Assembly (NCBI RefSeq): GCF_000377745.1
Contig: NZ_KB898707.1
Coordinates: forward strand, 306,482 to 370,481
Length of the DNA: 64,000 nt
Source: Gilvimarinus chinensis DSM 19667
GTDB lineage: Bacteria; Pseudomonadota; Gammaproteobacteria; Pseudomonadales; Cellvibrionaceae
Reading direction: 5' to 3'
Made by a program: the position numbers and the translations under genes. The number at the start of each line of letters is the position of its first letter. The stretch's first letter is position 1. The notes below the pieces were generated by a model, which worked only from the letters and a program-made list of their open reading frames with translations, was not told the origin of the DNA and made no database searches. Shown here piece by piece: positions 28,101 to 35,401 of this stretch.

Positions 28101-29082
28101 AGTCGTGGATGATCGAGGTAAAACCATCGCCGCCAGCCGCGATTTAGCGGATTTACGTGACCGCTATCGGGAAAAGGTACAGAGCAATATCCGCGATGCT
28201 GCCGATGACATGACCCGTGAGGGGATTACCCGTTGGGATATAGCGCTGCCGGAAACGGTAGAGCTGAAGCGCAAAGGGTTGTCCATAAGAGCCTATCCGG
28301 CCCTGCTGGATAAAAAAGACTCGGCGACGCTGGAGGTGTTGGATGACCCTCGTCAGGCACACGATAAAACTCTTGCCGGTGTCGCACGGCTGATTTTGCT
28401 GGAGTGTCGTGACACCGTTAAATACCTTAATAAAGAGCTGATGAAAGGCAAGGAGCTTGGCCTTACGGTGGTACAAATCGGTAAGCGCGATGCTGCGGTA
28501 GACGATATTTGCATGGCGGCGGCTCGCCAGCTGGGGATGCCCGACGGCACCATTCCCCGCGATGATGATGCTTTCAACGCCGCTGTAGCCAAGGTAAAGC
28601 CCGAATTGGTGGAACGGGCGCAAGCACTGGAGGCCATTTTGGTGGCTTCTTTGGCAAAAGTGGTCAGTATTAAAAAGGCACTGAAACAGAGCAAGAATGC
28701 TCTGGCGGTGGCTTTGGCGGCGGGGGATATCAGCCATCAGCTGGACGGCTTGTTCTATCCAAAAATGGTTTTCAATACGCCATTTGAATGGTTCAGCGAA
28801 TACCCGCGCTACTTGGAGGCGATAAACCTGCGCTTGGAAAAAGCCGCGTTAAATGTACAGAAAGACAGGCTGATGATGGCCGAGATCGAGCCCCATCAGG
28901 CTCGTTTAGAGGCTTATTTGACCAAGCACGGGGATTACTTATTACGCGAGAATGCAGAGCTTGAGCGCTACCGCTGGGGGATTGAAGAGTTGCGGGTGTC
29001 CTTGTTTGCGCAGACGCTGAAAACACGGTTTCCCGTGTCTGGTAAACGCTTAAATAAACTCTGGCAAGATGCGACTGGATAA
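25174..29082 (+). CDS. hrpA: ATP-dependent RNA helicase HrpA
   Basis: The product of 1302 aa matches the length and layout of HrpA. Walker A GETGSGKTT is at about 98-106, followed by TQPRRIAAQTVA (Ia), DEAHERS (II), SATID (III), the C-terminal RecA-like domain with TNVAETSITVPGI (V) and QRKGRCGRV (VI). Winged-helix, OB-fold and DUF3418 regions follow, including the long HrpA-specific C-terminus. HrpA is a DEAH-box helicase reported to act on mRNA and stalled ribosomes. The start is supported by GGAGAAG. It stands alone, followed by a 270-bp gap before the Cys-repeat peptide gene. Confidence 0.97.
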   Translation: MPVLPVNLDQPLSQVLLRDAQRLRRKADDIRAREKSGKPVDQMTERWQNEWQGSKERAEARAAQVPGDIEFPETLPVCGKRDDIAALIRDHQVVVLAGETGSGKTTQIPKICLELGLGVRGMIGHTQPRRIAAQTVAARVAEELKSPLGETVGYQVRFTEQANDNTLIKVMTDGILLAEIQQDPFLNRYDTIIIDEAHERSLNIDFLLGYLKQLLPKRRDLKLIITSATIDVERFSKHFDDAPVIEVSGRTYPVEVWYRPPADSDREDADAYQAIIDAVEEIDRHERKTAKGRGGDILVFLSGEREIRETAKRLRHADLRHYEVLPFYARLSLAEQTRVFSGHKGRRIVLATNVAETSITVPGIRYVIDTGVARISRYSVRTKVQRLPIEPISQASANQRKGRCGRVSDGICVRLYSEEDFLSRPEFTDAEILRTNLGAVILQMLQLCMGDIHKFPFVDAPDSRLINDGFKLLQELHAVDQKQKLTKDGRRLAQLSVDPTLGRMLLAADTLGALQEVLVIVSALSIQDPRERPAEKQQAADQMHRRFWDDHSDFIAYVNLWNYYEQQRQELSQNQLRKLCKKEYLSFLRMREWRDIHRQLKLICKKLNLSFNREPAAYAQVHQALVTGLLGNVGFHNEGREYLGARNRKFSIFPGSSQQKKRPKWLVAAQLLETSQLFAMDVGKVEPEWLLDAAKHLVKRNHFEPHYDPRSGQVKAFEKVSLYGLTLVERQRVNYSQINPVECREVFIRAALVEGRYVKRGQKPPPFYRHNKALVDELEALEAKSRRRDILAEDETIFEFYNERIPSEVINRAGFEAWRKEAEQAQPDLLHIPRERLMQRAVTDITEAQFPDTLEWQGIQFPLSYHFSPGSQDDGVSVNVPVSLLHELPEHRLDWLVPGMLRDKCIDLIKALPKPIRKHFVPVPDVVDKALASMSPENVPLTEALSHQLKRQTLVEVKDSDWDISKLEDFYRFNIKVVDDRGKTIAASRDLADLRDRYREKVQSNIRDAADDMTREGITRWDIALPETVELKRKGLSIRAYPALLDKKDSATLEVLDDPRQAHDKTLAGVARLILLECRDTVKYLNKELMKGKELGLTVVQIGKRDAAVDDICMAAARQLGMPDGTIPRDDDAFNAAVAKVKPELVERAQALEAILVASLAKVVSIKKALKQSKNALAVALAAGDISHQLDGLFYPKMVFNTPFEWFSEYPRYLEAINLRLEKAALNVQKDRLMMAEIEPHQARLEAYLTKHGDYLLRENAELERYRWGIEELRVSLFAQTLKTRFPVSGKRLNKLWQDATG

Positions 29083-29352
29083 AACGCAATCTACTCATCG
29101 GGCAGTGATCATTGCTTGATGAACAGTGCTTCTATGGATACCCCATATCGCTGACCAAAGGCTAACGCGAGTTCTTAAGTGACCGCCTTCACTCTCTTTT
29201 TAGGCTTTCAGGGTAAAATCAAGTCAATAAAGGTGATTGATTTGATTATCTGGGGAATAGTTGTAACAACTGTGATGCCAAATCCTCTATAGTTTAACCG
29301 CTTGTTTACCGAGCCGGTTCCACTTTTTACATAATCAAATGGAGATGGTGTT

Positions 29353-29727
29353 ATGAGTAAATCTTTCAAATCCCCCCTGGCGGCAACCGTTGGTGCAGCT
29401 TTTATTGCCGGTGCTATGTCCGCCCCTGTGGCTTCGGCGGCAGAAAACCCCTTCGCGGCTGAGCCAATGCAAAGTGGCTATAAGCTGGCTGAGCATCACG
29501 CAGAGGGTAAATGCGGTGAAGGCAAATGTGGCGAGAAAAAAGCTGACGCAGAAGGCAGATGCGGTGAGAAAAAAGCCGAGGGCGAAGGTAAGTGCGGTGA
29601 AGGCAAGTGCGGCGGCGAGAAAGCCGATAAAGAAGGCAAATGCGGTGAAGGTAAGTGCGGCGGCGAGAAAGCCGATGCCAAAGCCGATAAAGAAGGCAAG
29701 TGCGGCGAGGGGACGTGCGGTCACTAA
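29353..29727 (+). CDS. Secreted Cys-repeat precursor peptide (BufA2/HvfA-like bufferin)
   Basis: The 124-aa product begins with an export signal (MSKSFKSPLAATVGAAFIAG, cleavage near VASAA). It then consists almost wholly of low-complexity Lys/Glu/Gly/Cys repeats. Nine EGxCG motifs hold all nine cysteines (54, 59, 70, 81, 86, 97, 102, 117, 122): seven EGKCG, one EGRCG, one EGTCG. The DUF692 and DUF2063 genes follow with overlapping starts. In the related HvfABC system of Haemophilus, the Cys of EGKCG motifs is converted by the DUF692/DUF2063 pair into an oxazolone-thioamide copper-binding unit. Bufferins of Caulobacter protect against copper. The same chemistry here is inference. A strong GGAGATGG ribosome-binding site precedes the ATG. 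Confidence 0.9.
   Translation: MSKSFKSPLAATVGAAFIAGAMSAPVASAAENPFAAEPMQSGYKLAEHHAEGKCGEGKCGEKKADAEGRCGEKKAEGEGKCGEGKCGGEKADKEGKCGEGKCGGEKADAKADKEGKCGEGTCGH
29584..29679 (+). repeat. Two tandem 48-bp units inside the precursor gene
   Basis: Codons 78-93 and 94-109 encode near-identical 16-residue units (EGKCGEGKCGGEKADK, then the same ending ADA). The DNA of the two units differs mainly at synonymous positions. This is direct evidence that the Cys array grew by in-frame duplication. Confidence 0.9.
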
Positions 29728-30587
29728 TGACTGATCACCAATTTGCCGTATCCGGCGCAGGCCTGGGGCTGCGCCGGAGCTTACTCCAGCCTTTGGCTGA
29801 GGTAGAACCGGGCGCTATCGATTTTATGGAGGTAGCACCTGAAAACTGGATAAATGTCGGTGGGCGCTGGGGTAAGCAGTTTCGTCGCTATACCGAGCGT
29901 TATCCTTTTGCCTGTCACGGTCTATCCCTTTCCATCGGTTCTCGTGACCCATTGGATGTGGAACTGCTGCGGCGTGTTAAAAGCTTTATGCGGGAGCACG
30001 GCATTCGGGGTTATTCCGAACACCTGAGCTTCTGTAGCGATCAGGGCCACCTGTACGACTTACTTCCCATCCCCTTTACCGAAGCGTCGGTCCATTATGT
30101 CGCCGCGCGAGTGCGTCAGGCCCAGGATATTCTGGGGCAGCGCATCGCTTTGGAAAATGCCTCTTATTATTGTGCGCCGGGGCAACAGCTGAGTGAGAGC
30201 GAATTCATTAACGCGGTGGTTGATGAAGCCGATTGCAGTGTGTTGTTGGATATCAACAACATCATCGTTAACAGCATAAACCATGGTTATGATGCCGAAG
30301 CGTTTTTACGCAGCTTACCCCTGCACAAGGTGGCTTATGCCCATATCGCCGGGCACTACCACGAAGCTGAAGATTTGCGTGTTGACACCCATGGCGCCCC
30401 CGTAGAGGCGCCAGCCTGGAAACTGTTAGCGACTTTTTACAAGCTGGCAGGGCCGGTTCCAACATTGCTAGAGCGGGATTTTAATATGCCTCCGGTATCT
30501 GAGCTGGTGGCAGAAGTGGGACAAATTCGCCAGTTTCAGCAGAGTTGTGAAGAGTCTGCTGCAGCAACCAGAGCCTTTGCCAAGTGA
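29727..30587 (+). CDS. bufB: DUF692 multinuclear non-heme iron oxidase (BufB/HvfB-like)
   Basis: The ATG at 29727 overlaps the precursor stop by one base and gives 286 aa. Conserved DUF692 (TIM-barrel MNIO) stretches are present: GLGLRRSLL, DFMEVAPENW, FACHGLSLSIG, GYSEHLSF, IALENASYY, LLDINNIIVNSINHGYD, AHIAGHY, DTHGAPV and TLLERDFNMP. The His, Glu, Asp and Asn in these match the iron-ligand positions known for the family (MbnB, HvfB). MNIOs use two or three irons and oxygen to modify Cys residues in ribosomal peptides. The likely substrate is the nine-Cys precursor immediately upstream. An in-frame GTG-type extension to 29700 overlaps the precursor and is less likely. Confidence 0.95.
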   Translation: MTDHQFAVSGAGLGLRRSLLQPLAEVEPGAIDFMEVAPENWINVGGRWGKQFRRYTERYPFACHGLSLSIGSRDPLDVELLRRVKSFMREHGIRGYSEHLSFCSDQGHLYDLLPIPFTEASVHYVAARVRQAQDILGQRIALENASYYCAPGQQLSESEFINAVVDEADCSVLLDINNIIVNSINHGYDAEAFLRSLPLHKVAYAHIAGHYHEAEDLRVDTHGAPVEAPAWKLLATFYKLAGPVPTLLERDFNMPPVSELVAEVGQIRQFQQSCEESAAATRAFAK

Positions 30588-31318
30588 GCGAGATACAGAA
30601 ACGTTTTGCCGATCACTTGCGAGATCCCGCGGTGTGTGCGGCTCCTGAAGGTATCGAAGAACGGCGTCTTAACATATACCGCGGTCTGATATACAACAAT
30701 ATTGAGGGGTTTATTTCTGGGGGCTTTCCCGTGTTGCGGGAAATCTTAGCCGCTGAGCATTGGCATGAAATGGTGCGTGATTTTATTGTACGTCACCAAA
30801 GCCTCAGCCCTTATTTCCTGGAGATCAGCCAGGAGTTTTTGACATACCTGCAAAATGAGCGTGAGCCAGATCCGCGCGATCCACCCTTTATGCAGGAGTT
30901 AGCGCACTATGAATGGGTCGAGCTGGCTCTGGATGTGGCCGAGCAAGAGTTGCCATCGGCAGAGGCTTGCGATGATTTGCTCTCAGAGAGTATTCAGGTA
31001 TCACCACTTTTATGGTGTCTGAGCTATCAGTATCCGGTTCACCGTTTGGGGCCTGAGTATCAACCTCAAATACCTCCCGCGCAGCCCACTTTCATTTTGG
31101 TTTATCGCAATCGCGCCGATCGCGTTGAATTTATGCTGAGTAACGCCGCGACAATCCACTTCATTAAGCTACTCCAGGGCGGCAGTGGAACAGCTCGTGA
31201 GTTGCTGCATCAGTGGGCTGCCGATATGGGAAATACCACTATGGCGGGGCTTACCGGTTTTGCCGAGAGCTTGCTGTTGGATTTACAGTCCAGAGATATT
31301 TTATGGGCAAAACGCTAG
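30584..31318 (+). CDS. bufC: DUF2063 partner protein (BufC/HvfC-like)
   Basis: The product of 244 aa starts at a GTG overlapping the DUF692 stop by 4 nt. The N-terminal DUF2063 region includes RLNIYRGLIYNNIEGFISGGFPVL and a helical core (FLEISQEFLTYL, ELAHYEWVELALDVAE). A smaller C-terminal beta/alpha domain follows (FILVYRNRADRVEF), like the RRE-type substrate-recognition domain seen in MNIO partners. It likely binds the precursor leader or core and presents Cys residues to the oxidase. It is the last gene of the operon; no dedicated exporter or DoxX-like gene follows. Confidence 0.93.
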   Translation: MSEIQKRFADHLRDPAVCAAPEGIEERRLNIYRGLIYNNIEGFISGGFPVLREILAAEHWHEMVRDFIVRHQSLSPYFLEISQEFLTYLQNEREPDPRDPPFMQELAHYEWVELALDVAEQELPSAEACDDLLSESIQVSPLLWCLSYQYPVHRLGPEYQPQIPPAQPTFILVYRNRADRVEFMLSNAATIHFIKLLQGGSGTARELLHQWAADMGNTTMAGLTGFAESLLLDLQSRDILWAKR

Positions 31319-31462
31319 CTTTTTGCCCCAAATACTCAGTTTACTGCGCAAATCCTCTCACTCATGGCTATCCTTTACGGTGAGTGGAGCAGTTATCTAT
31401 TTTTAAAAATAAGACTCTTTGTAACAATAATGAAATATTTGCCCTGCAATATGCGCGATCTT

Positions 31463-31512
31463 TGTCATAAATATGTCACTAAAATGTCACTATTTGGACA
31501 TCATTTCGTCAT
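31463..31512 (+). promoter_or_regulatory. Array of five 11-bp-phased Pho-box-like repeats
   Basis: TGTCAT (31463), TGTCAC (31474), TGTCAC (31485), GGACAT (31496) and CGTCAT (31507) recur exactly every 11 bp with AT-rich spacers. PhoB binds direct repeats close to CTGTCAT separated by 4 bp, i.e. an 11-bp period. The array ends about 22 bp before the porin ATG, so it overlaps the probable promoter. The third and fourth units give one good and one decayed site. I infer PhoB control of the porin. Confidence 0.7.
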
Positions 31513-31534
31513 TAAGAGGGCTGAGGAGCGAGTT

Positions 31535-32440
31535 ATGCGGCAATGGTTTGGGGGGCTTGTGGCCCTGTCAGTACTGGCGCAACCGGCGGTTGCAGTAACG
31601 TTATACGGCAAGGCAAATGTGTCTTTGCAGCAGGCCGACGAGGCCGGTGATCGAGAAATAGAGCTGCAGAGCAACTCATCGCGCATAGGTTTGATGGGTG
31701 ATAACGCCATCGCCGAAGACGTGCTGGTGATCTACCGGTTTGAATACGAAACCAGCATCGATGACGGTGATAAAGATGGCCAGACCTTGACCCAGCGGAA
31801 TATTTACCTGGGTATTCAGACAAATTACGGAACCCTGATGGGGGGGGTGTACGACTCCCCCCTTAAAACTTCCGCCTCAAAGGTGGATTTGTTCAATGAT
31901 ATGGAAGGCGATATCCGCAATATTTTCGCCGGTGAGAACCGCAGTAAAAACGTGGTTCAGTATGTTAGCCCAAAATCCTGGGGGCCTATCACAGCGAAAG
32001 CAGCCTATGTGACGAAAGAGACGGACGGCATTGATGGCTGGTCTACTTCTCTGGCTTATAACCAAGACGGTTTGTATCTGGCAGCGGCCATGGATAGCAA
32101 CATTGAAGAGAATATAACTGGGCAAAAAACTTGGCGTATGGTTGGTTCTTATACTCTGGGCGCAGTGATGCTGGGTGGTGCCTGGGAGAAATACGAACAG
32201 CAGGATAATGAAGGCAACGGCTATTTTGCCTCGGCGCAGTGGAATATTACCGATAAGTGGGTCTTCAAAACTCAGTATGGTGAGTCGGATATTAAGGTCG
32301 AAGGGCGAGAATCTTTCAGTATTGGTGGCGATTACAAGTTCGATAAGCGCACGCGTACTTTTGTGTACTACACCCGTAATCAAGATGACATCAGTCGCGA
32401 CGATGATTACCTCGGGGTAGGTATGGAGCTGAAGTTTTGA
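31535..32440 (+). CDS. Outer-membrane porin (OmpC/Neisseria-type general porin family)
   Basis: From the ATG at 31535 (GAGGAG upstream) the product is 301 aa with a signal peptide cleaved near PAVA-VT. The mature start VTLYGKANVSLQQADE, the internal NSSRIGLMGDNAIAEDVLVIYRFEY and the YxGIQTNYGTLMGGVYDS block are hallmarks of gram-negative porins of PF13609 type. It ends in Phe (GMELKF), the usual Bam signal. It is not an OprP/OprO-type phosphate porin by sequence, yet it sits behind Pho-box-like repeats, as E. coli phoE does. The next small gene overlaps its stop. Confidence 0.88.
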   Translation: MRQWFGGLVALSVLAQPAVAVTLYGKANVSLQQADEAGDREIELQSNSSRIGLMGDNAIAEDVLVIYRFEYETSIDDGDKDGQTLTQRNIYLGIQTNYGTLMGGVYDSPLKTSASKVDLFNDMEGDIRNIFAGENRSKNVVQYVSPKSWGPITAKAAYVTKETDGIDGWSTSLAYNQDGLYLAAAMDSNIEENITGQKTWRMVGSYTLGAVMLGGAWEKYEQQDNEGNGYFASAQWNITDKWVFKTQYGESDIKVEGRESFSIGGDYKFDKRTRTFVYYTRNQDDISRDDDYLGVGMELKF

Positions 32441-32889
32441 GGTTGAGTAAATTCCGGGGCTTGGGGCTGATCGCGGTTTACGGTTTATTCGTATCTGCTT
32501 TTGCTATAGGCGGTGAATGCGAACCGGCTGTAGATATGATTGATTCTAACGATGCGGTAAACCGTATTGCTGACTGTGATTACCGTGATGAAGGCCTTAA
32601 CGGATGGTTGGCAAACTTGGGCTCGGGTAAGGACGAGCCCAAGCCCAAGTCATCGGTTACCAAGCAGGAAAATGCGGCTATACCGACGTCAAGATCAACA
32701 GCAGAAGGGTTTGTACTGCGTACTCAGCCTGCCGCTGATGCTTTGAGCCTCTTGCAGCAACGGTTTGGGGTGATACAGCAGGCGGCAGAACGTTGCGCTC
32801 CAGGGGTGGCAGAGGTCAGTAGGCAAGCCTATCAAATGGATGAGCGCGGTAACACCACGCTTTTGCTGGAGTTTTACTGCCATTCGTAG
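32437..32889 (+). CDS. Small secreted protein, unknown
   Basis: A TTG at 32437 overlaps the porin stop by 4 nt and gives 150 aa; a second TTG at 32443 is possible. The N-terminus is a signal peptide (about residues 1-25, ending FAIGG-EC). The mature part has four further Cys/acidic clusters (CEPAVDMIDSND, IADCDY) and a C-terminal AERCAPGV and FYCHS, consistent with disulfides in the periplasm. No family was recognised. The overlap with the porin suggests shared Pho-type regulation. Confidence 0.6.
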   Translation: MRLSKFRGLGLIAVYGLFVSAFAIGGECEPAVDMIDSNDAVNRIADCDYRDEGLNGWLANLGSGKDEPKPKSSVTKQENAAIPTSRSTAEGFVLRTQPAADALSLLQQRFGVIQQAAERCAPGVAEVSRQAYQMDERGNTTLLLEFYCHS

Positions 32890-32991
32890 CTGTGTGAGCT
32901 AGCCGATTGTTTAACCGATGTGAGTTCGGTAAAATATGAACAATCGTTCATCTGGCGGGATAGCCAGATCAATATTTCTTTAGGCCGCAGG

Positions 32992-33711
32992 ATGACTTCT
33001 TTGAACTTCATATCTCGACATCTAATGTTAGCGGTTTTACTCTTCAGCCCGTTTTCTTTGGCATCTGATGCACAAGATCCCTGGGAAGAGTTTAATCGGG
33101 CCATGTTCGCCTTCAATGATGCGGCGGATACCTATGTGCTCAAACCTGTAGCTAAGGGCTATGTAAAGGTGACCCCTGGGCCGCTGCGTCAAGGTGTTAA
33201 CAATGTTTTTAACAATATTCTTGAAGTGCGCAACGTCTTTAATGACCTCTTGCAGGCCAAATTTACTCAGGCGGGTAAAGACAGCGGCCGCTTCCTAATT
33301 AATACTACGTTAGGAGTGGCGGGTATTTTTGATGTAGCCAATCACATGGGCTTGCCACGCTCCGATGGTGAAGATTTTGGTCAGACCTTGGCGAAATGGG
33401 GCGTTGCGGATGGCCCTTACCTGGTGCTGCCAGTATTTGGGCCTCGTACCTTGCGTGATGCGGCGGCCACGCCTGTCGATTGGGTAACCGATCCAAAAAC
33501 CTACATCGGTCACACGCAAACGAGCTATGAAATTAAAGTGTTTGACTTGATGGATACCCGTTCACGGCTGCTGAACTTGGAGCAAGACATAGGTGCGGAT
33601 AAATATGTGCTGTTTCGGGATATATATTTACAGCGACGTGAATACTTGATCAATGACGGCAAAGTTGAAGACGACTTTGGTAGCGACCTGGATGACTTTG
33701 ACGATTTTTAA
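32992..33711 (+). CDS. mlaA: MlaA (VacJ) family protein lacking a lipobox
   Basis: The product of 239 aa has the MlaA core: DPWEEFNRAMFAFNDAADTYVLKPVAKGY, then RFLINTTLGVAGIFDVA, EDFGQTLAKWGVADGPYLVLP and FGPRTLRDA. MlaA removes mislocalised phospholipids from the outer leaflet of the outer membrane and passes them to MlaC. Classical MlaA is a lipoprotein, but here the signal (LMLAVLLFSPFSLASDAQ) has no Cys near the cleavage site, so it looks like an ordinary secreted protein. The frame extends upstream to 32920; the ATG at 32992 gives the better signal peptide. No mlaB-F genes are nearby. Confidence 0.92.
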   Translation: MTSLNFISRHLMLAVLLFSPFSLASDAQDPWEEFNRAMFAFNDAADTYVLKPVAKGYVKVTPGPLRQGVNNVFNNILEVRNVFNDLLQAKFTQAGKDSGRFLINTTLGVAGIFDVANHMGLPRSDGEDFGQTLAKWGVADGPYLVLPVFGPRTLRDAAATPVDWVTDPKTYIGHTQTSYEIKVFDLMDTRSRLLNLEQDIGADKYVLFRDIYLQRREYLINDGKVEDDFGSDLDDFDDF

Positions 33712-33758
33712 GAGGGGTGAATAAAGGAATCCCTTTTCCTTTGTAGTCTGGTGACTAT

Positions 33759-34064
33759 TCAGTCGATAATTTCTGTAATTTGAAAACCTGTTGCGTAATT
33801 AGCCTCCACCGCTTCAGCTCTTATTACTTTCACTTTGGCCTTCAGTTGTGGGCTATGTCCGTGTTCAGAGTTAATATTGACCTCCCATTCAGATCCCTCT
33901 TCCAAGGGGGAGTCTAAAATAACTTGCAGGCCGCCACCGCTCAGCTCTGTACAGGTTCCTACATGGGTTATTTCACCGCTAGTAAGTTGCGCCTGAAGAG
34001 GGGCGTTGATTTTCATGCGGATAAAATCACGTTTTTCATCGTAAGAGTGATCTGAAATTGCCAT
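33759..34064 (-). CDS. PilZ domain protein
   Basis: The product of 101 aa is a single PilZ-like domain. It has an N-terminal Arg-rich start (EKRDFIRMKINAPL, resembling RxxxR), TELSGGGLQVILDSPLEEG (D/N-x-S-x-x-G position) and a beta-barrel ending YATGFQITEI. PilZ domains bind cyclic di-GMP. The arginines are spaced RDFIR, as required, but the second motif has Glu-Leu-Ser rather than Asp/Asn-x-Ser, so binding is uncertain. It converges with mlaA and is divergent from the RssB-like gene. Confidence 0.8.
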   Translation of the reverse strand: MAISDHSYDEKRDFIRMKINAPLQAQLTSGEITHVGTCTELSGGGLQVILDSPLEEGSEWEVNINSEHGHSPQLKAKVKVIRAEAVEANYATGFQITEIID

Positions 34065-34211
34065 AGCGCAGCCCCGTTTTTATATGCTTAATGTTAAGAG
34101 TAGCAGCGAACAGACGCCAATTCCATAGGCTTGCACCAGCGCTTATAAGGGAGTACTGTTAAGCGCCATTACGGCAGCGGGTTCCCGCTGTTTGGTTCCA
34201 CAGGTAAAGTA

Positions 34212-35399
34212 ATGATCAATTCCAGCCGTACGCTGCTTTTAATCGATGATGATAAACCGGTAAGGCACAGCATTGCCGCGTTTCTCGAAGACAGCGGATA
34301 CTGTGTTCTGGAGGCCAGTGATGGCGTCGCCGGATTAAAAATCTATGCTGATCAAGACGTTGATTTGGTGATCACGGATTTGCGTATGCCGTCGATGGAT
34401 GGCCTGACTGTCTTAAAAAATCTTCATGATATCTCCCGGGATATTCCCGTTATTGTTATCTCTGGTGCCGGAGTGATGAGCGATGTCGTTTCTGCTTTAC
34501 GTTTAGGGGCAAGCGATTATCTGATAAAGCCGATTGTAGACATGGAGGTGCTGGTTCACTCAGTGGAAAAGGCGTTGGAGCGGCGTGATTTGTTGGCGCA
34601 GAATAAAAAGTATCGACAAAAGCTTGAGAGTGCTAACAAAGGCTTACGTGAGAACCTGCGCGTTTTAGAGCGAGATCAAGTTGCAGGCAGGCAGGTGCAA
34701 AGACGTTTGTTACCTAAACCACAAGTAACGCCAGAAGGTTATTCGATAGCTCACCATATAGCGCCATCGCTGTATTTAAGTGGCGATTTTGTTGATTATG
34801 CGCATGTCGGGCGTCGATATCTGGCTTTCTATTTGGCGGATGTTTCCGGTCACGGAGCTTCTTCTGCTTTTGTGACTATCTGGTTGAAACATTTGGTCAG
34901 TCGAATGGTGCGAGAAGAGGGGTTGTTTAGTACCGAAGAGTCCTTTGAGGCTGGTGCCAGTGCTATGCTGGCGGACATAAATCGAGAAATTAATGAAACC
35001 AGCCTGAATCATCATTTAACATTTTTTGTAGGTGTCATTGATACCTATACTGGGCAAATGCGCTACGTGGTGGCGGGACATCTGCCTATGCCAATATTGG
35101 TTATAAATGGCAAAGCAGAGTTTTTGCAAGGAAGCGGCAAGCCTGTTGGAATTTTTAAAGATGTAAGCTGGCAGGTGCATCAGCGTCAACTGCCCGAGCA
35201 ATTTTCACTGGTGTGCTTCTCTGATGGTGTACTGGAAATTCTAAAAGCGGAAACTTTACAAGAAAAAGAGGCTGATTTGCTGGCATTAATGGCGCAAAAG
35301 GCGCAGAATTTAGATTCTGTCTGTGACGCTTTAGCGATTCAAGATGTAAGCGATACCCCCGATGATATCGCTATTTTGACCATTACCCGAGGTTATTAA
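34212..35399 (+). CDS. RssB-like response regulator with PP2C-type phosphatase domain
   Basis: The product of 395 aa has an N-terminal receiver (LLLIDDDKPVR, phosphoacceptor Asp in LVITDLRMPSMDG, Lys in YLIKPI). A coiled-coil linker at about 125-165 follows, then a SpoIIE/RsbU-type phosphatase domain (LYLSGDFVDYAHVG, FYLADVSGHGASSAFVT, CFSDGVLEI). The metal-binding Asp residues are intact, unlike in E. coli RssB. It is followed 2 nt later by a STAS protein. In Pseudomonas the same pair (RssB-RssC) controls RpoS turnover by partner switching; this function is inferred from architecture and pairing. Confidence 0.9.
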   Translation: MINSSRTLLLIDDDKPVRHSIAAFLEDSGYCVLEASDGVAGLKIYADQDVDLVITDLRMPSMDGLTVLKNLHDISRDIPVIVISGAGVMSDVVSALRLGASDYLIKPIVDMEVLVHSVEKALERRDLLAQNKKYRQKLESANKGLRENLRVLERDQVAGRQVQRRLLPKPQVTPEGYSIAHHIAPSLYLSGDFVDYAHVGRRYLAFYLADVSGHGASSAFVTIWLKHLVSRMVREEGLFSTEESFEAGASAMLADINREINETSLNHHLTFFVGVIDTYTGQMRYVVAGHLPMPILVINGKAEFLQGSGKPVGIFKDVSWQVHQRQLPEQFSLVCFSDGVLEILKAETLQEKEADLLALMAQKAQNLDSVCDALAIQDVSDTPDDIAILTITRGY

Positions 35400-35401
35400 A
35401 C

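Noticed and set aside
29496-29734. Reverse-strand and shifted open frames across the Cys-repeat gene (proline/histidine-rich peptides).
   Set aside because: They are by-products of the repetitive codons of the precursor gene on the plus strand; only that frame has a signal peptide, ribosome-binding site and motif pattern.
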